Of a stretch of 64,000 bases of DNA, positions 52,101 through 63,140 are shown piece by piece (positions within the stretch are counted from its first letter, which is position 1; each line of letters starts with the position of its first letter). The position numbers were made by a program, and so were the translations under genes. The notes below the pieces were generated by a model. It did no database searches. It was not told the origin of the DNA and saw nothing but the letters and a program-made list of their open reading frames with translations. The DNA is from Gyrodactylus bullatarudis (lineage: Eukaryota > Platyhelminthes > Monogenea > Gyrodactylidea > Gyrodactylidae). The stretch lies in the NCBI GenBank assembly GCA_012064415.1, contig SSNU01000173.1:62001-126000 (forward strand). Reading direction: 5' to 3'.

Positions 52101-53454
52101 ATCTGCCCAGAGGGAAAGAGAACTCTGAGAATGGATGGTCCAGCTGCTTCCAGACTGAATGGTCCGAAGTTGCCATTTGTCATTCCCCATCAAAGATATC
52201 AGAAAACTCCAGCTACTATCATCAATTCTCAAATGTTTGCAAAATTTTCGGCCTTGACGACAAGACTCATTTTGAATTTCTCAATGGAACCCTCTTCAAA
52301 ATGTGCATTGCTGACTTGGAAAACTTTGATCAGACAGATCGTGTCGAATGGACCAGATGTTGTTACGCGGCCAATTTTCATCCGCTCTGTGCCTTTAGCT
52401 TTGAGTTTCATTGGCTTGTAGCAACTGGAGTGTTCCTTGGTGAATTGGTACGTTATTGAACTGATTCAATAACACACAATTTGAGATATTTTTGGTTAAT
52501 CTAAAATCATTTGTTTATTTTTTATTAAATAAGCATCAATATTTATTAATCCCAATTATAATGTTCTTTTCCCCAAATTCAGTTAGCAGATTGGTGTAGA
52601 AAAGCGGCAAACGCATCTTTTCAATTTTTCCCAGCCCCTTGTTATCCTTTTGGACAGCCGACAACTGCCAATTTTGCTGCTGATCCCCTCCGATTACCAA
52701 TTTTTATTCCCCTGAATATGGAAGCTGTTCTTTCCGATAAGCCTGATAAGAGAGATTTTACACAAATCACTTTTAATGAAATCCAGAGTTACTTTCCCAG
52801 TGAGTCCTTTGATTTATCACCAATTAAAATTTAAATTATTTTTCTTCATTCTTTAGATAAAAGGAGTCATGACCTACGCCAGAAAATTCGTAACTTTCAA
52901 AAAAAAATTCTTATCAAGTATGCTCTCCAGAATATTTTTAAAGTGCTATAAAATAAACACTTTGTTAGATTGTAAAACCCTCCTTTAAAAAAATGCTAAT
53001 TAAACGGAAAATAATTTAAAAATTAAACTTTAGATTTGGCTTCCTCCGAGATTCTTATACAATTGACCAAACGGATGAAGAACTTGAAGAGACACTGAAG
53101 CCAAATCTATCTTATATCCATTGCAACGGGGGAATGTTCGCGTTGATACCATCTTATTCATCGAATAACTTTGGGAATATGGCTTTTGATGATCAAATAA
53201 AATTTCACACTCAGTATTTACCCAAGGAGCAAAATTCTTATCAGATCTACCCGAACAAAGTGAATGAGACAGACCAAAATCAAGAAAGAATTGGATTCTT
53301 CTGGTCTTGGAATCATGTTTTACCCAAGAAATGGCATGGCCAGTACACTGGAGATGATCAATTCTTGGACCATTTTTTACTTGATTTTCAGAACTACTGC
53401 TCAGCAAAAGATACACGTTTAAAAGACTTGTGGATAATTTATAATGATATGTGA
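34142..53454 (+). CDS. DEPDC5: DEPDC5/Iml1, GATOR1 complex subunit
   Basis: I place 25 exons: 34142-34184, 34209-34334, 34360-35130, 35172-35368, 36906-37094, 37166-37310, 37361-37413, 37913-38271, 38340-38623, 39149-39478, 40718-40874, 41020-41110, 41203-41469, 41971-42102, 43370-43602, 45568-45745, 45807-46121, 47056-47187, 47863-48108, 50555-50703, 50987-51255, 52068-52447, 52583-52799, 52857-52917 and 53034-53454. They total about 1914 aa. GATOR1 is the GAP for RagA/B that shuts off TORC1 when amino acids are low. Diagnostic matches: [103 protein letters not shown], the DEP domain (about residues 1450-1540) and the C-terminal [20 protein letters not shown]. Exons 13-15, 18 and 19 have weak conservation. 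Exon 1's 24-nt intron could instead be coding. Confidence 0.93.
35594..36656. repeat. 386-bp near-perfect inverted repeat in DEPDC5 intron 4
   Basis: The arms 35594-35979 and 36271-36656 are reverse complements with three mismatches that I can find (about 99%), separated by a 291-bp spacer. The transcribed intron would fold into a long hairpin. The arm contains a coding-like tail ([20 protein letters not shown] then stop) on the plus strand in the left arm and the minus strand in the right arm. Such similarity between arms implies recent duplication or gene conversion. Confidence 0.9.
36585..36770 (-). CDS. Possible 61-aa single-pass membrane microprotein
   Basis: The ORF begins outside the large inverted repeat and ends inside its right arm. 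Residues about 4-26 form a hydrophobic helix ([19 protein letters not shown]) followed by a basic stretch (FRFRK) and an acidic/basic tail. The last 20-odd codons plus stop are duplicated intact in the left arm. It looks protein-like and resembles small mitochondrial or ER membrane proteins in layout, but I do not recognise it. It may be a real nested antisense gene or a chance ORF. Confidence 0.4.
   Translation of the reverse strand: MNFIVLQIVIAFFSLIICVIIFQKNLLNYMFRFRKLFIYSELPKKVYKEEDLTKIFKPLYK
42691..43237. repeat. Foldback element of the TGATTTTTACAG family
   Basis: The left arm about 42691-42763 (GTTGGGAATCTATGATTTTT) is the reverse complement of about 43166-43237 (AAAAATCATAGATTCCCAAC) with some mismatches. 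The middle repeats the GATCCTGAAAAACCTC and GATCAAAAATTG segments of this family. It lies in a DEPDC5 intron. No transposase. Confidence 0.7.
43992..44272. mobile_element. Short inverted-repeat MITE (copy A)
   Basis: The left part has GTTCGCTTCCTAAATGACTA and CTGGTCTATCTGTAGAAAAA; the right part has GTCAGGTAGCAAGCGAATAA and CTTTTTATTCAGGCCAATAG in inverted orientation. A related copy lies at about 60066-60333, and a partial left end at about 35490-35525. The copies are diverged. Confidence 0.6.
48640..48850 (-). pseudogene. Penelope-like GIY-YIG endonuclease fragment
   Basis: The minus strand reads [20 protein letters not shown], then [20 protein letters not shown] and FKILFKC, the core of the GIY-YIG nuclease carried by Penelope-like retroelements, including the invariant Tyr/Gly-Gly-type YIG and the following Arg. 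After LKIRE the frame stops; a +1 shift recovers PNLCIQK, the conserved end also seen in the 19.3-kb copy. Thus the copy is frameshifted. It lies antisense in a DEPDC5 intron. Confidence 0.75.
49700..49930 (-). repeat. Dispersed repeat related to 41640-41770
   Basis: Read on the minus strand it shares TTTAGTTTAGGAG, GATCACATTTTTGAAT and flanking blocks with plus-strand 41640-41720. Both are in DEPDC5 introns. Identity is moderate. No ORF. Confidence 0.45.
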
Positions 53455-53651
53455 ATCAAATAGATTTTAATTTTATTTTCGTTTCGCCTCTTTCTGAAAG
53501 AGTCTTTCATCTACTAGATACTAATTAAGTTTACCAAATTGATTTCGTACGTTAACAGTTAACCTTGAAATTTAAAAGTTGAAATTTTTAGATGATGTCT
53601 TGTTGTTTTACTCTTAGGGTCAGGAACTCACCGATTTGAATTAATTTCAAA

Positions 53652-54968
53652 ATGAGTCAAATTGATTACAATCATTACAGAAATATGAGACAATCAAATC
53701 AAGACTTTGACATAAAAATTGAATGCCAAGGTACAATTTTTAATGGTCACAAGAAATTAATTAGTGAAAAATCAGAGTACATTAATGGATTATTAATTTT
53801 TCACGAAAACAATCCTCCATTATCAACCGAATTATCCTTGAGGCTTGACGAAATCTCCCCGGGCATTCTCTCAAAAATTCTAGATCTAATGTATGAGGAG
53901 GATTATGAATTTATCGAATCTGAAATCCCCCAAGCTTTTGTGGCATCAGATTTCCTTTTGTGTCACGAAATTTCTCACAAAATCTTTGAAAAAATCAAGA
54001 TTAAATTAGAATCAAAGGAATATTCCAATGAAACCCTTATTAAACTGTTTGGAATTCAAAAGGATCTCTCTAAAGATGCTTTGAAATCAATCCTGATCAA
54101 GTGTATCTCCAATTATCCTATGGAGTATTTGGAAACTTACAAGATTCTCTCTGTGGATCAAATTCGAGAAATTATTCAATACAAATCATTACTATTTAGA
54201 GATGAAAACAACAACTTTATTCTTTTTGATAAATACCGCAAGAAATATTTAGAATTTATCGGGAAAATCTTCACTGACCCATCGATAATCAAAGAAACTC
54301 AAAAATTTTCAAATGAAATTCTTGACGAAAGACGCAGGAATAAATCAAAATTATTCTATGGCTATCCCAATGCCTTGTTTATTACGGAGAAGAAATTTGG
54401 AAATCATCCTAGTGAATATAACCGATTTGAGACGGGAACAAAATTATACCTTGAGAATCCAGAAGATTTGCACCTGAAGAGTTTGGAATTCTATCAGGTT
54501 ATCGACTGGGATGTCAAGGGACAGAACATGCTCACAGGCGCCAGATTCAACTACAAAGATAGGAATACTAATGCGAAAAGGAATCATGGTAAAGTAAACT
54601 TTACCAAACAGGCTACTCAAAGATTCGAATTGGAGGATGATGAACTCATTACACATCTCAAATTGAATTCCGGCTACATGATTGATGGAATAAGAGTACA
54701 GACTAGCCATAAAAGAGTGACACAATTTGGTAATGACTACGGTGGCTGTGAGCTCGAAATAGATGTACAAAGCGTTCAAGTTGATCTATTGAATCCTGGC
54801 AAAGTGTTAGAGGCAGACTCTGAACAAAAAGATGATGATTCTCTAGTGTTATCAGGGAAAATTTCATGCATTGGATTCTACGGAATGAAATGTAACATAT
54901 TATATTCGAATTCTACAACATTTAATGATGTCCAGTTGATATTTTCTGGATTTATAAATTACAATTAG
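53652..54968 (+). CDS. BTB/BACK protein with jacalin-like C-terminal domain
   Basis: Intronless, 438 aa. Residues about 19-105 form a BTB/POZ fold (DFDIKIECQGTIFNGHKKLI, then SEYINGLL and a LMYEEDYEF strand). Residues about 110-200 are helical, as in BACK domains that follow BTB. The C-terminal third has the repeat pattern of a jacalin-like beta-prism: LITHLKLNSGYMIDGIRVQT, FGNDYGG, then LSGKISCIGFYGMKCNILYS, with the G-x-x-IDGI motif and a closing G-rich strand. BTB proteins often act as Cullin-3 adaptors, and the C-terminus would then select substrates. The assignment of the last domain is by pattern only. No signal peptide. It starts 197 bp after the DEPDC5 stop. Confidence 0.8.
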   Translation: MSQIDYNHYRNMRQSNQDFDIKIECQGTIFNGHKKLISEKSEYINGLLIFHENNPPLSTELSLRLDEISPGILSKILDLMYEEDYEFIESEIPQAFVASDFLLCHEISHKIFEKIKIKLESKEYSNETLIKLFGIQKDLSKDALKSILIKCISNYPMEYLETYKILSVDQIREIIQYKSLLFRDENNNFILFDKYRKKYLEFIGKIFTDPSIIKETQKFSNEILDERRRNKSKLFYGYPNALFITEKKFGNHPSEYNRFETGTKLYLENPEDLHLKSLEFYQVIDWDVKGQNMLTGARFNYKDRNTNAKRNHGKVNFTKQATQRFELEDDELITHLKLNSGYMIDGIRVQTSHKRVTQFGNDYGGCELEIDVQSVQVDLLNPGKVLEADSEQKDDDSLVLSGKISCIGFYGMKCNILYSNSTTFNDVQLIFSGFINYN

Positions 54969-55713
54969 ATTAATCCTATCAAGATTTTATATTTATTTAA
55001 TTTTCATAAATATATTATTTTGTTTACTTGTAAGTAGATTTATTATTATTTAATTATTGTAGAGAGATGAAAATTTAATATCGCTTGAGAGGTGAATTCT
55101 GAGAGAAATTTGGACAAAAAGGCTTAGACTATCAAAATCATGCCTTCGTGTTCCTATAGAAATTACAAAAATTATACAGTCTTCATGATTTAAATTGCCA
55201 CCCTAGATTTTTTGTGCACAAAACCGATTCTGCAAAAATACAGAAAAAAATCATAGCTAAAAACTTGACTGTAAAAATAAAAACTGAAGGGCAATAATTC
55301 ATGAACCAAAATAACACTTTTTTGGCTATAATTATTAATTAGAGGTGATAATTGTTTAAATGCAATCAATTTATTTGGATATAACAAATGTAAAAGAATT
55401 TTTGGTTTTTAATGTTTTTAATTCTTTTCCATATATAACGTGTATTATGAAGCCAATATTCTTTTAGAAATTCTATAATATAATAGAAAAAGGCATTCTT
55501 GTCTATTATTTTTAGAGGCTCCCATTTTAGAGATTAGACGAGAAGAGGAATTGAATAGAGTATAGTATTGTATAGAAAAAATTCTTCATATTATGACATG
55601 TATATAAAAGTGTCTGGCGCTCATCCTTTTCTATCACTCTTTCGAAGCACTCTTGTATAATATCAAATATTTGAATGACAATGCATAATTTGGTTATAAT
55701 GGCCTCGTGCAAA
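54969..55713. other. Intergenic, no gene seen
   Basis: AT-rich region between the BTB gene and the astacin 3' end. No recognisable feature. Confidence 0.6.
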
Positions 55714-58700
55714 TCATAAGCCTCCGCACCAACCGCATGTTTTTGCGCAGTTCTTTTTTGATTCGTAAAAATAGGTCCTGCAATAATTCCTACTCTTCAA
55801 TGACTCACAGTCGTAACGATAGTCTTCACAAACCTTGACTATAGAATGATTATCATTAAGTATACAATAGAATTGAGAAAGATTATTGTAGTAAGTAAAC
55901 TCACCCCCACAGACAAATGGACATTGGACAGTTAATTCTGGCTTGTTACATTTTTGTCGGTATATCGGACAAGTGATCGGATCAGGCTTGCCATTGTTAG
56001 CTGCCATTAGCTTGGATATTTCCTTGTCACATGCTCTACACGAACGTCGGCAATTCTCAAACATCCACACCTCATGGTAAATGCATTCTCGTTTCTTTGC
56101 CATCAACTCGCATTCTTCATTATCCGGGTGTTTATTTTCACACGCAATGCTCAGATCAATTCGTTCTGTTGTCGTGGTTGTTGTAGTTGTCGTTGTGGTT
56201 GGAATTATACGACGTCTTTTTGTCGTTGTAATAGGAGCTACTGTCGTTGTAGTTGTCGTTGTTGTCGTGGTTGGTTCAGGAGTCGTCGTTGTTGTTGGTT
56301 CAGGAGTTGTCGTCGTTGTTGTCGTTGTCGTTGGTTCAGGAGTCGTTGTCGTGGTTGGTTCAGAAGTCGTTGTCGTGGTTGGTTCAGGAGTCGTCGTTGT
56401 TGAAGTTGTTGTTGTTGTTGTGGTTGGTTCAGGAGTTGTCGTTGTTGAAGTTGTCGTGGTAATCAATGGTATTGTTGGATTTATCTTGAGAGCAATATCG
56501 CCTGGTTGTGCTTGATCATCTTGAATGTCTGTTTCATTCTTTGGCACCTTTGGGACAAGAATCAAGTTAGACTTTAGCATTTCATTAACCAAAATCTAAC
56601 TTTGCAAAAAATGAACTATCTTAGAGCGAACGTATTAAAGCTAAATGAAATAAAGTTTCGAGTCTATGATTTTATTTCAATATAAACCTAGTTAACTTAA
56701 AGATGAGAGTTTACTGTTTTTACAAATACAATAAAATATTTTTTTGAGTCACAATAAACTCGATAAAGTTCAGCAATGTTGCCGTTCAAACGGAGTTTTG
56801 AATTCCTTGATGAAATAAGCCAATAACTTGTGGAAATTTAGGAAAATTTTGAAAATAATCTGACGAATTGAGTTTCACTCTGATGAAAGAAGAAAAGTAA
56901 ATCTATTTTAAGATTCTGCATGACTGTCTAGAGTTATGTTTTATGGCATTTTTTCCAATTGGTTTATTTTTACTTTTTGACTGTTAAAAACTGAAACACA
57001 CCTTGTGAAGCGCAAAAGCTATTTTTATCTGAAATATTTTTTTTTCTAGAACAGAAAAATAAAACCTTTTAATAAGAGAAGAGTTAGAGACGAAGTCGAA
57101 CTAGAGAGTTGATATTAGCGAATATAAAGAATTAAAAATCCATCCATGGTTTTATGTAGAGAGCTATTCTCAATAGATTTGAGAATTTATGATAAATTTT
57201 CTGAAGATATCTTAAAATCGGATTAGGAAAACTTTCACCAATTTAAGAATATTTTTCGAAAAAAATTGGAGACATTTTTAAAATTTCTCTACATGAAAAT
57301 GTTCGTTGCTATCAAGAATAATAAATGTTCTTTCTAATGGGGATATGATCAATTTCAGATTACTACGTACCATACCAAAAATATCAACCAAGTTCGTTAA
57401 GCTACTGAAAACGACACTTGTTCGTTTTTTTGGCCATAACGACCAAAATATGAACGGTGACGAAATTCTGAAAGCAGATCTGAAATCAGTATAAAATTCT
57501 ATTTCAAATTATTATTATTATTAAATTATTTCCTAAATCATTATCCGTCCTATCTCACTTTGAAATTACCAGAAACTTTTATCTCTTTGTTTACTCGAAA
57601 TTTATAATGTGTCCATTATTTTTCTTACATCATAAACCCTTAAATACATCAAGCATAACTGTACTTAAAGTCAACTTACAAGAGGCTCCGGTCCGAGTAG
57701 ACTCGAGTTTGTTGTGATGTCATGGTATCTGAAAAAGAATTAAAAATTTCAATATATTCCTATTTAATCTGTGTTGTTAGTTTGTAATGAGGAGTGGGTG
57801 TTTTTTTTCGGAAAAAATAAAGGCTTGTTTATACTTTATTGGAATTGTAAATGTAAATCTCTTCAAGACCACAGGCTAGATATAAACTTGAAAAGCTTTT
57901 CAATAATGTCTTTCAAATACTTCACCCACTCGTGTTGCAGGACTAGGTCTGGACAGTAATTGCACGATTTGGCACAATGCCGATGCATCCAGACTGGGTT
58001 AAGGTTACACTCGCCAACTTCTGCCCAGTCCTGGCAAGCCTTTGGATTCGCCTTATCGGCACACTTTTCGCTGTTCAATATTTCAATGTTCCGTGAACCG
58101 AATTCGATTTCCTTTTTGGTGAAGACTGCCGATTTCCTCTGGTAATTGGGTAAAATTATACTTTCCTTCCGACACCAACCGCAAGAGTATGGACATTTCA
58201 TGATCATGAACTGTGGGTCCTTTGAGCAACGATTGGCTTTTTCATATTCCTCGCACTCTTCCAGGAGATCACGACATCTTGAAGAAAGAAAAAGATAAAA
58301 AAGTAGAGAATTCCAAAAATCAATTAAAATCGTTAAATTTCTTCTTTTTCAAGGACACAGAAGTGTGAATAGAGGTGTTAGAAGTAAAGAATCATGTCAA
58401 TCATGAGATTAGCGTAATCTTTCATATAAAAATTATAAAAAAGTTAAAGTTCATTCGAAACACAGATCAACATACATTTCATGTTTAAGACTAAGGTTGA
58501 TTGTATCCGCTTGAAAGCAATAGCCACATGTTTTACGACACTGAAAAGACATTAGGGTATTCTCATGTGTACATTTCATCTTGGCGGCTTCCTCTTCGCA
58601 CCAGTCTTCTGCAGCAAGATTTATACAACGTCTACTCGCAAATTCTATATAATAATTCATTAAGAACCATTTTTTATCAACGTATCCACTGACCATATGA

Positions 58701-60528
58701 ATGAAAAAGGTTCAAATCTGTTTAACTAACCTTCAATTGTTACACATTGACACTTTTCATTGAGAAAGCCCTTCTTCTCTTCACACGGCTTATGGAGATT
58801 TGTTGAACAGGTCTTATTACACGAGTATAGCTCATTAACTGCCTTTACATCCCAATAGCTGATATCTTTTGAGTATACATCAAGGAGGAGGGCTTGCAGT
58901 TTTGGGTTTTTCATTTTAAAAACCTCTCCAGTTTCCGAGAAATCCTTTGGGAATTCAATGTAAAAAATTACTATGAAATCTAAATTCCTTCATCTTCAAA
59001 ATGATGACAAGACAAAATGAGTGAGTTTCAATGGAAAGCTGAAATGTCACAAACAAGCTTTCAAAATGAAATTGCTATACATGAAATTGCCCTGAGGCTA
59101 AGACTAAAACTTACTGCTGTCTCATTGGGTAGGAGATAAAATTTCTATAAAGATACAATCTTTTAATTTTAACTCAATAAGCATTATTCTCGAATAGCAG
59201 GATTAACTGATGAAAACTACGCAAAAAACTTCACTCACATCTGGTCCATATTGCATGACTGACTGAATATCGTAGGGCGACAGATTGACGCTATCATTCT
59301 TCTTTTCAAATATATCCTTAAACTCGACTTGAATATTATCAAGGAATATATTCAGATGGTTATCGCGATCATGCCGACTGTGCTCATGGACAAGACCAAT
59401 TACATGTCCCAATTCATGTAGAAATAGGCCGTACTGTAAATAAAATATTCATCACGATAATTGATTACAACCAAATCTTCATTATTGTAAACAAGAATTT
59501 ACAGACAAATATTTTAAAATTGACAATACCTTTTTGTTTCTAATTTAACAAGACATAAGTGCACTAAAATACATTAGTGATTTGTATAAAAATTACATAT
59601 TTAATATCTTAACTCTGATGAATTGTCTAGGAATTGGTTAGCGAGTGATGGTAATTTAAAAAAGCTTTTTGAATAAAACCCAAAATCAAAATTCGACTAC
59701 TCACATAACGACATCCATTCTTCGACATGCCCACAGTCTGGCTTCCTGGTGCACCCAATTTCCCGACCACTTCGGAGTAGCAGCTATTTCCATCCTTTAT
59801 TGTCACATAATTCAAATGTCTCCTCTTATTATAGGGAATAAACTTTAGACAGGTCTCCTCATTCCACGTCTCGACAGCCTTTTCAATAAATTGCTGCTGA
59901 CTTGAAGCTAGAAGAAACAGAATGTTGATTGACTCAGCATAAGTTCAACATGTTATAATATAAAACATTTGGTTTGTTAAACCTTCAACTACTACCCTGG
60001 CCTTTCTTCAACTTTAACTAATTATAATTCATTGAAATTTGCAAATTATTTTGAACTAAATAGTCCTTCAGGGAACAGTTTCGGCTTACATTGGTCTATC
60101 TGTAGAAAAAGAAGAAAAGAGTGTAGCATTTCTTAAGAAAAATTATAGTTCAAACTATTTTTATGATTTTTATTTAATATTATCAGATTTATTAGTCTAA
60201 TTAATTCTGATTTATCAACAATCACTAAAACTATCATATTCCCTATTTCTTAAGAAATACTCAACCCTTTTCTTTTTCAACAGAGAGACGTATACAAAGC
60301 AGAAGACAATATAGTCAGGTAGCAAGTGAACAACATTAAATCTCATGTGTTCATTTTCCTTCATACATTTTTAACAGAATACTCACTAAATGTATTATCC
60401 TCCACAACAAAGGGAATGACACCATTCGGCCATTTAATTGCAACCCTCTCTGTGGAAGCTCTCCTGATTCTTCTCGAGTCGATCAAAAAAAATGATAGGA
60501 CTGCAAAGATAAGGATGGTTATTTTCAT
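55714..60528 (-). CDS. Secreted astacin metalloprotease with ShKT array and mucin linker
   Basis: Eight exons on the minus strand: 60387-60528, 59705-59907, 59239-59433, 58731-58944, 58476-58644, about 57888-58277 (or to 57921), 57680-57728 and 55714-56595. Phases agree; about 740 aa. A signal peptide (MKITILIFAVLSFFLIDS) is followed directly by RRIRRAS, a basic cleavage site, and the mature start VAIKWPNGVIPFVVE. The zinc site is HELGHVIGLVHEHSRHDRD (His121, Glu122, His125, His131), with the Met-turn SVMQYGP (Met175, Tyr177). After the catalytic domain and a Cys-rich piece come three ShKT modules, then about 100 residues of Thr/Pro repeats (TTTTPEP), then two or three more ShKT-type modules ending CAKTCGWCGGL. 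It is extracellular, probably a cuticle, gut or host-interface protease. Known astacin-ShKT proteins occur in nematodes, cnidarians and crustaceans. Confidence 0.9.
56150..56480. repeat. Coding trinucleotide tract (GTT/GTC) for Thr/Pro linker
   Basis: Imperfect triplet repeat on the plus strand which, read in the minus-strand gene, encodes runs of Thr with PEP spacers (TTTTPEPTTTT units). It is prone to length change and should be polymorphic. Confidence 0.8.
60066..60333. mobile_element. Short inverted-repeat MITE (copy B)
   Basis: It shares CTGGTCTATCTGTAGAAAAA or close variants and GTCAGGTAGCAAG with the 44-kb copy, in the same order, with an inverted TTCTTAAGAAA core at both sides. It sits in the first intron of the astacin gene. 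Confidence 0.6.
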
Positions 60529-61440
60529 CTTGTGGTTTCCTTACTCGGTTTCTTTTGTAGAAAAAATCCTTTTTTCCAACGTCTTATTTATACTGAATAG
60601 AGATATTATCCAATCATTGGAGTTGGCCAATCAAATCGTTACACTTTTCATAGTGTCAAATGCTTTAATACTGTTAATACGACTAGGTGAAATATGCGTG
60701 AGAAAAAAGATGGATTTATTACACAATTTCCAGCCTTTATCATGATCAACGCCCTACGTAGACCTTACTCATGCAAAACGCAATGGTTTTTTCAACTAGT
60801 GAAAAATACATTTTTCTGATAAATTTTTCATTGCTTGTAATAGATTTTGATTTATTTTTCATTTACTCAAAACCTTATCACAAGTGTATTGTGTAAACAA
60901 GAGAAAAGTGTCAATATTGATCAGATCGAAATTGAATGCCAAACGGCTGAGATCTTTTACTTTTGTTGATAATCCAGTCTTAAAATTTTCGCAAACACCG
61001 TGCACACTAAATGCGATATTTCCCAGAATTATTTCTTAGTTTACACAAATTAAGTGTAACATCTGAAAAGTATAACTTTAAAAGGTTATTCATTTAGACC
61101 AGCGGTAAAATTCCTTAGTGAAAAGAAAAATATATTCACGAGGATATCTACGCCTTACAAATGATGCAAAAATTGAATTTCTCACAGATTTTGAATTCAA
61201 AGATTTTTGATTGTTGAATTTAAGCTGTCTTAAGAGGTCTTTGGTGAATAATAGGACGCAAAATCAAATTTTTAGATCTGAATCTAATTATTTATCAGCT
61301 AGGCTCTAGAACTGAAGATGAAATTTCGTGAAACCGCATGTAATTTTATCGGCAAGAAACACGTGAAAACCAAAAATGTTATTTTTGTAAGCACATTAAA
61401 AAAAATATTAAACATATTTTGTTCATATTTATTTTAAACA
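60529..61440. other. Intergenic, upstream of astacin
   Basis: No gene found. It should contain the astacin promoter; I could not assign a TATA box with confidence. Confidence 0.5.
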
Positions 61441-62080
61441 ACCCAGAATGACTAGAATCTCATTGAACAAAGCCAAATCTCAACCTTCAAATATCACATC
61501 TGGAGTACCTTAAGGATCCACTATTGGACCAACACCATTCAATCTTGTATTCTCTCGAATTGATATAACATATTAAAAATATGCAGATGATATAAAAATA
61601 CTCCTGTCTAGTCAAAAGTGGTTTTGACTCCATCCAAAATGATATAAATCTTCTCACGGCTACCTCTAGGACAAATTGGTCTTTCTCTAAATCATAGCAA
61701 GAGTAAAATCATGAATTTCCAATCTCCAAGCATATCACTGTCACCAGTGAAGCATATCTTCTCTGCAATCTTCCGACAGGTACCATAAAGAAAACCGAGC
61801 GCCTTCAATTTCAATTCCTACGAGCGTGCTTCAGGCCTTACTCATACAAGGAGCTCCTGGAAAAGGCTTATCTACATCTGATCTGGCTTAGAAAAATTGC
61901 TTCATCTGATACTCTTTACCAGAAAATTCCAAAACAGAATCCACACGGTCACAATCTCCGCTTCTCAAGAGAATTCAGTGTTTCTCACTACCCTTCATCC
62001 CCTGAGGCACCTAGATGCATTTAAAAACTGTAATATCAAACAAATTATTTTACAAACTTTTTCAAATAAAAAATCTTATA
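61441..62080 (+). pseudogene. Non-LTR retrotransposon reverse transcriptase remnant
   Basis: The conserved order SGVP.GSTIGPTPFNLVFS, KYADDIKILL, then DSIQNDINLL and LERLQFQFLRACFRPYSYKE-like segments identify the RT palm and thumb of a jockey-type LINE. In-frame stops replace expected residues (for example after SGVP and before KYADD), and frames shift, so it is inactive. Its left boundary and any 3' tail were not defined. Confidence 0.75.
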
Positions 62081-62627
62081 TATAACCCTTTTGATGCCGA
62101 GACTATTTATAAGAACCAAAACTTAGCTATGAAGATACCAAGTTATTATAAGTTCACATTGTGGGCTTCAATTTAAACTTTAATTGATCCAGAAACCTAT
62201 CAAACTGGTAGAGTTATGAAGGTTCAAAAAAATTGGAAAATGGACATATATGTCCATCGGCACCCAAAGGGTTAAATTTTGAGATTTTTTTTTCATTCAA
62301 TAAAAAATATTGCTTCATCTTCAAATGAAAGTAGTCATTTGAGGTTAGAGCTACTTAGAAGTTGGCCAAGGGATATTCTTGCAAGAAGTATTGAGTAAAA
62401 AGTAAAAATGGTAAATTATCCCCATCATGTCAACAACTAGCGTCACACGTTACATTTGGTTACTGTTGATATTACCCACCATTTGTGAAATTTGTATCAA
62501 AGTAATGTCGAAATTTTTCACCTGTTCAACTAATTATTTTCCAATAAGAGAGCCCTTGACAATATCAAGTTGAGATTTTATGTATTTTAGAGATACCCTA
62601 TCTAGTATTTTAGCCAAATCTAAAGCT

Positions 62628-62913
62628 AATTAATATGAAGATGGGAATTTATGATTTTTACAAAATTCTTATTTTTTTCATCAAGAAATCGAATTTTTAA
62701 CTCAAAGTTCAAAAAATGGGAATTTGGCGCTTCTTCAAGATTTCAAATTAGCCGTAGTTTCCTTAAAATTTGATTTTTTCTAAATTTTTTTCTCCGTATA
62801 CTGAAAGAGGGCCTCATGATCTAGATTCCGAAAAAATCTCGATCAAATTTGATTTCTTGATGAAAAAAATAAGAATTTTGTAGAAATCATAAATTCCCAT
62901 CTTCATATTAATT
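62628..62913. repeat. Small foldback element of the TGATTTTTACAG family
   Basis: The arms 62628-62690 and 62851-62913 are reverse complements over 63 bp with few mismatches; the left arm contains AAGATGGGAATTTATGATTT. The spacer is about 160 bp. No ORF. Confidence 0.75.
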
Positions 62914-63140
62914 AGGTGTCTGTTCTTTAGGCAACAAGGAAAGGGTACTCAAAAGAAGATTTTCAGGACCAAGATTAGACGAGAAAACAAATGGTGCCAA
63001 GTCTGATCTAATGATTCCCCTAATTATGGTTTTATTAAAGTGTTTCATGTCATCGGTTCATGCTTAATTTTCAATGCTATTACTTTGAATTTACATGGTC
63101 GAAAATTGAGTAACAGACCTTACAAAGAAGTTCATAAACC

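Noticed and set aside
56074..56515. Plus-strand ORFs rich in Val, Ser or Cys over the triplet tract
   Set aside because: They are shadows of the Thr/Pro repeat encoded on the minus strand.
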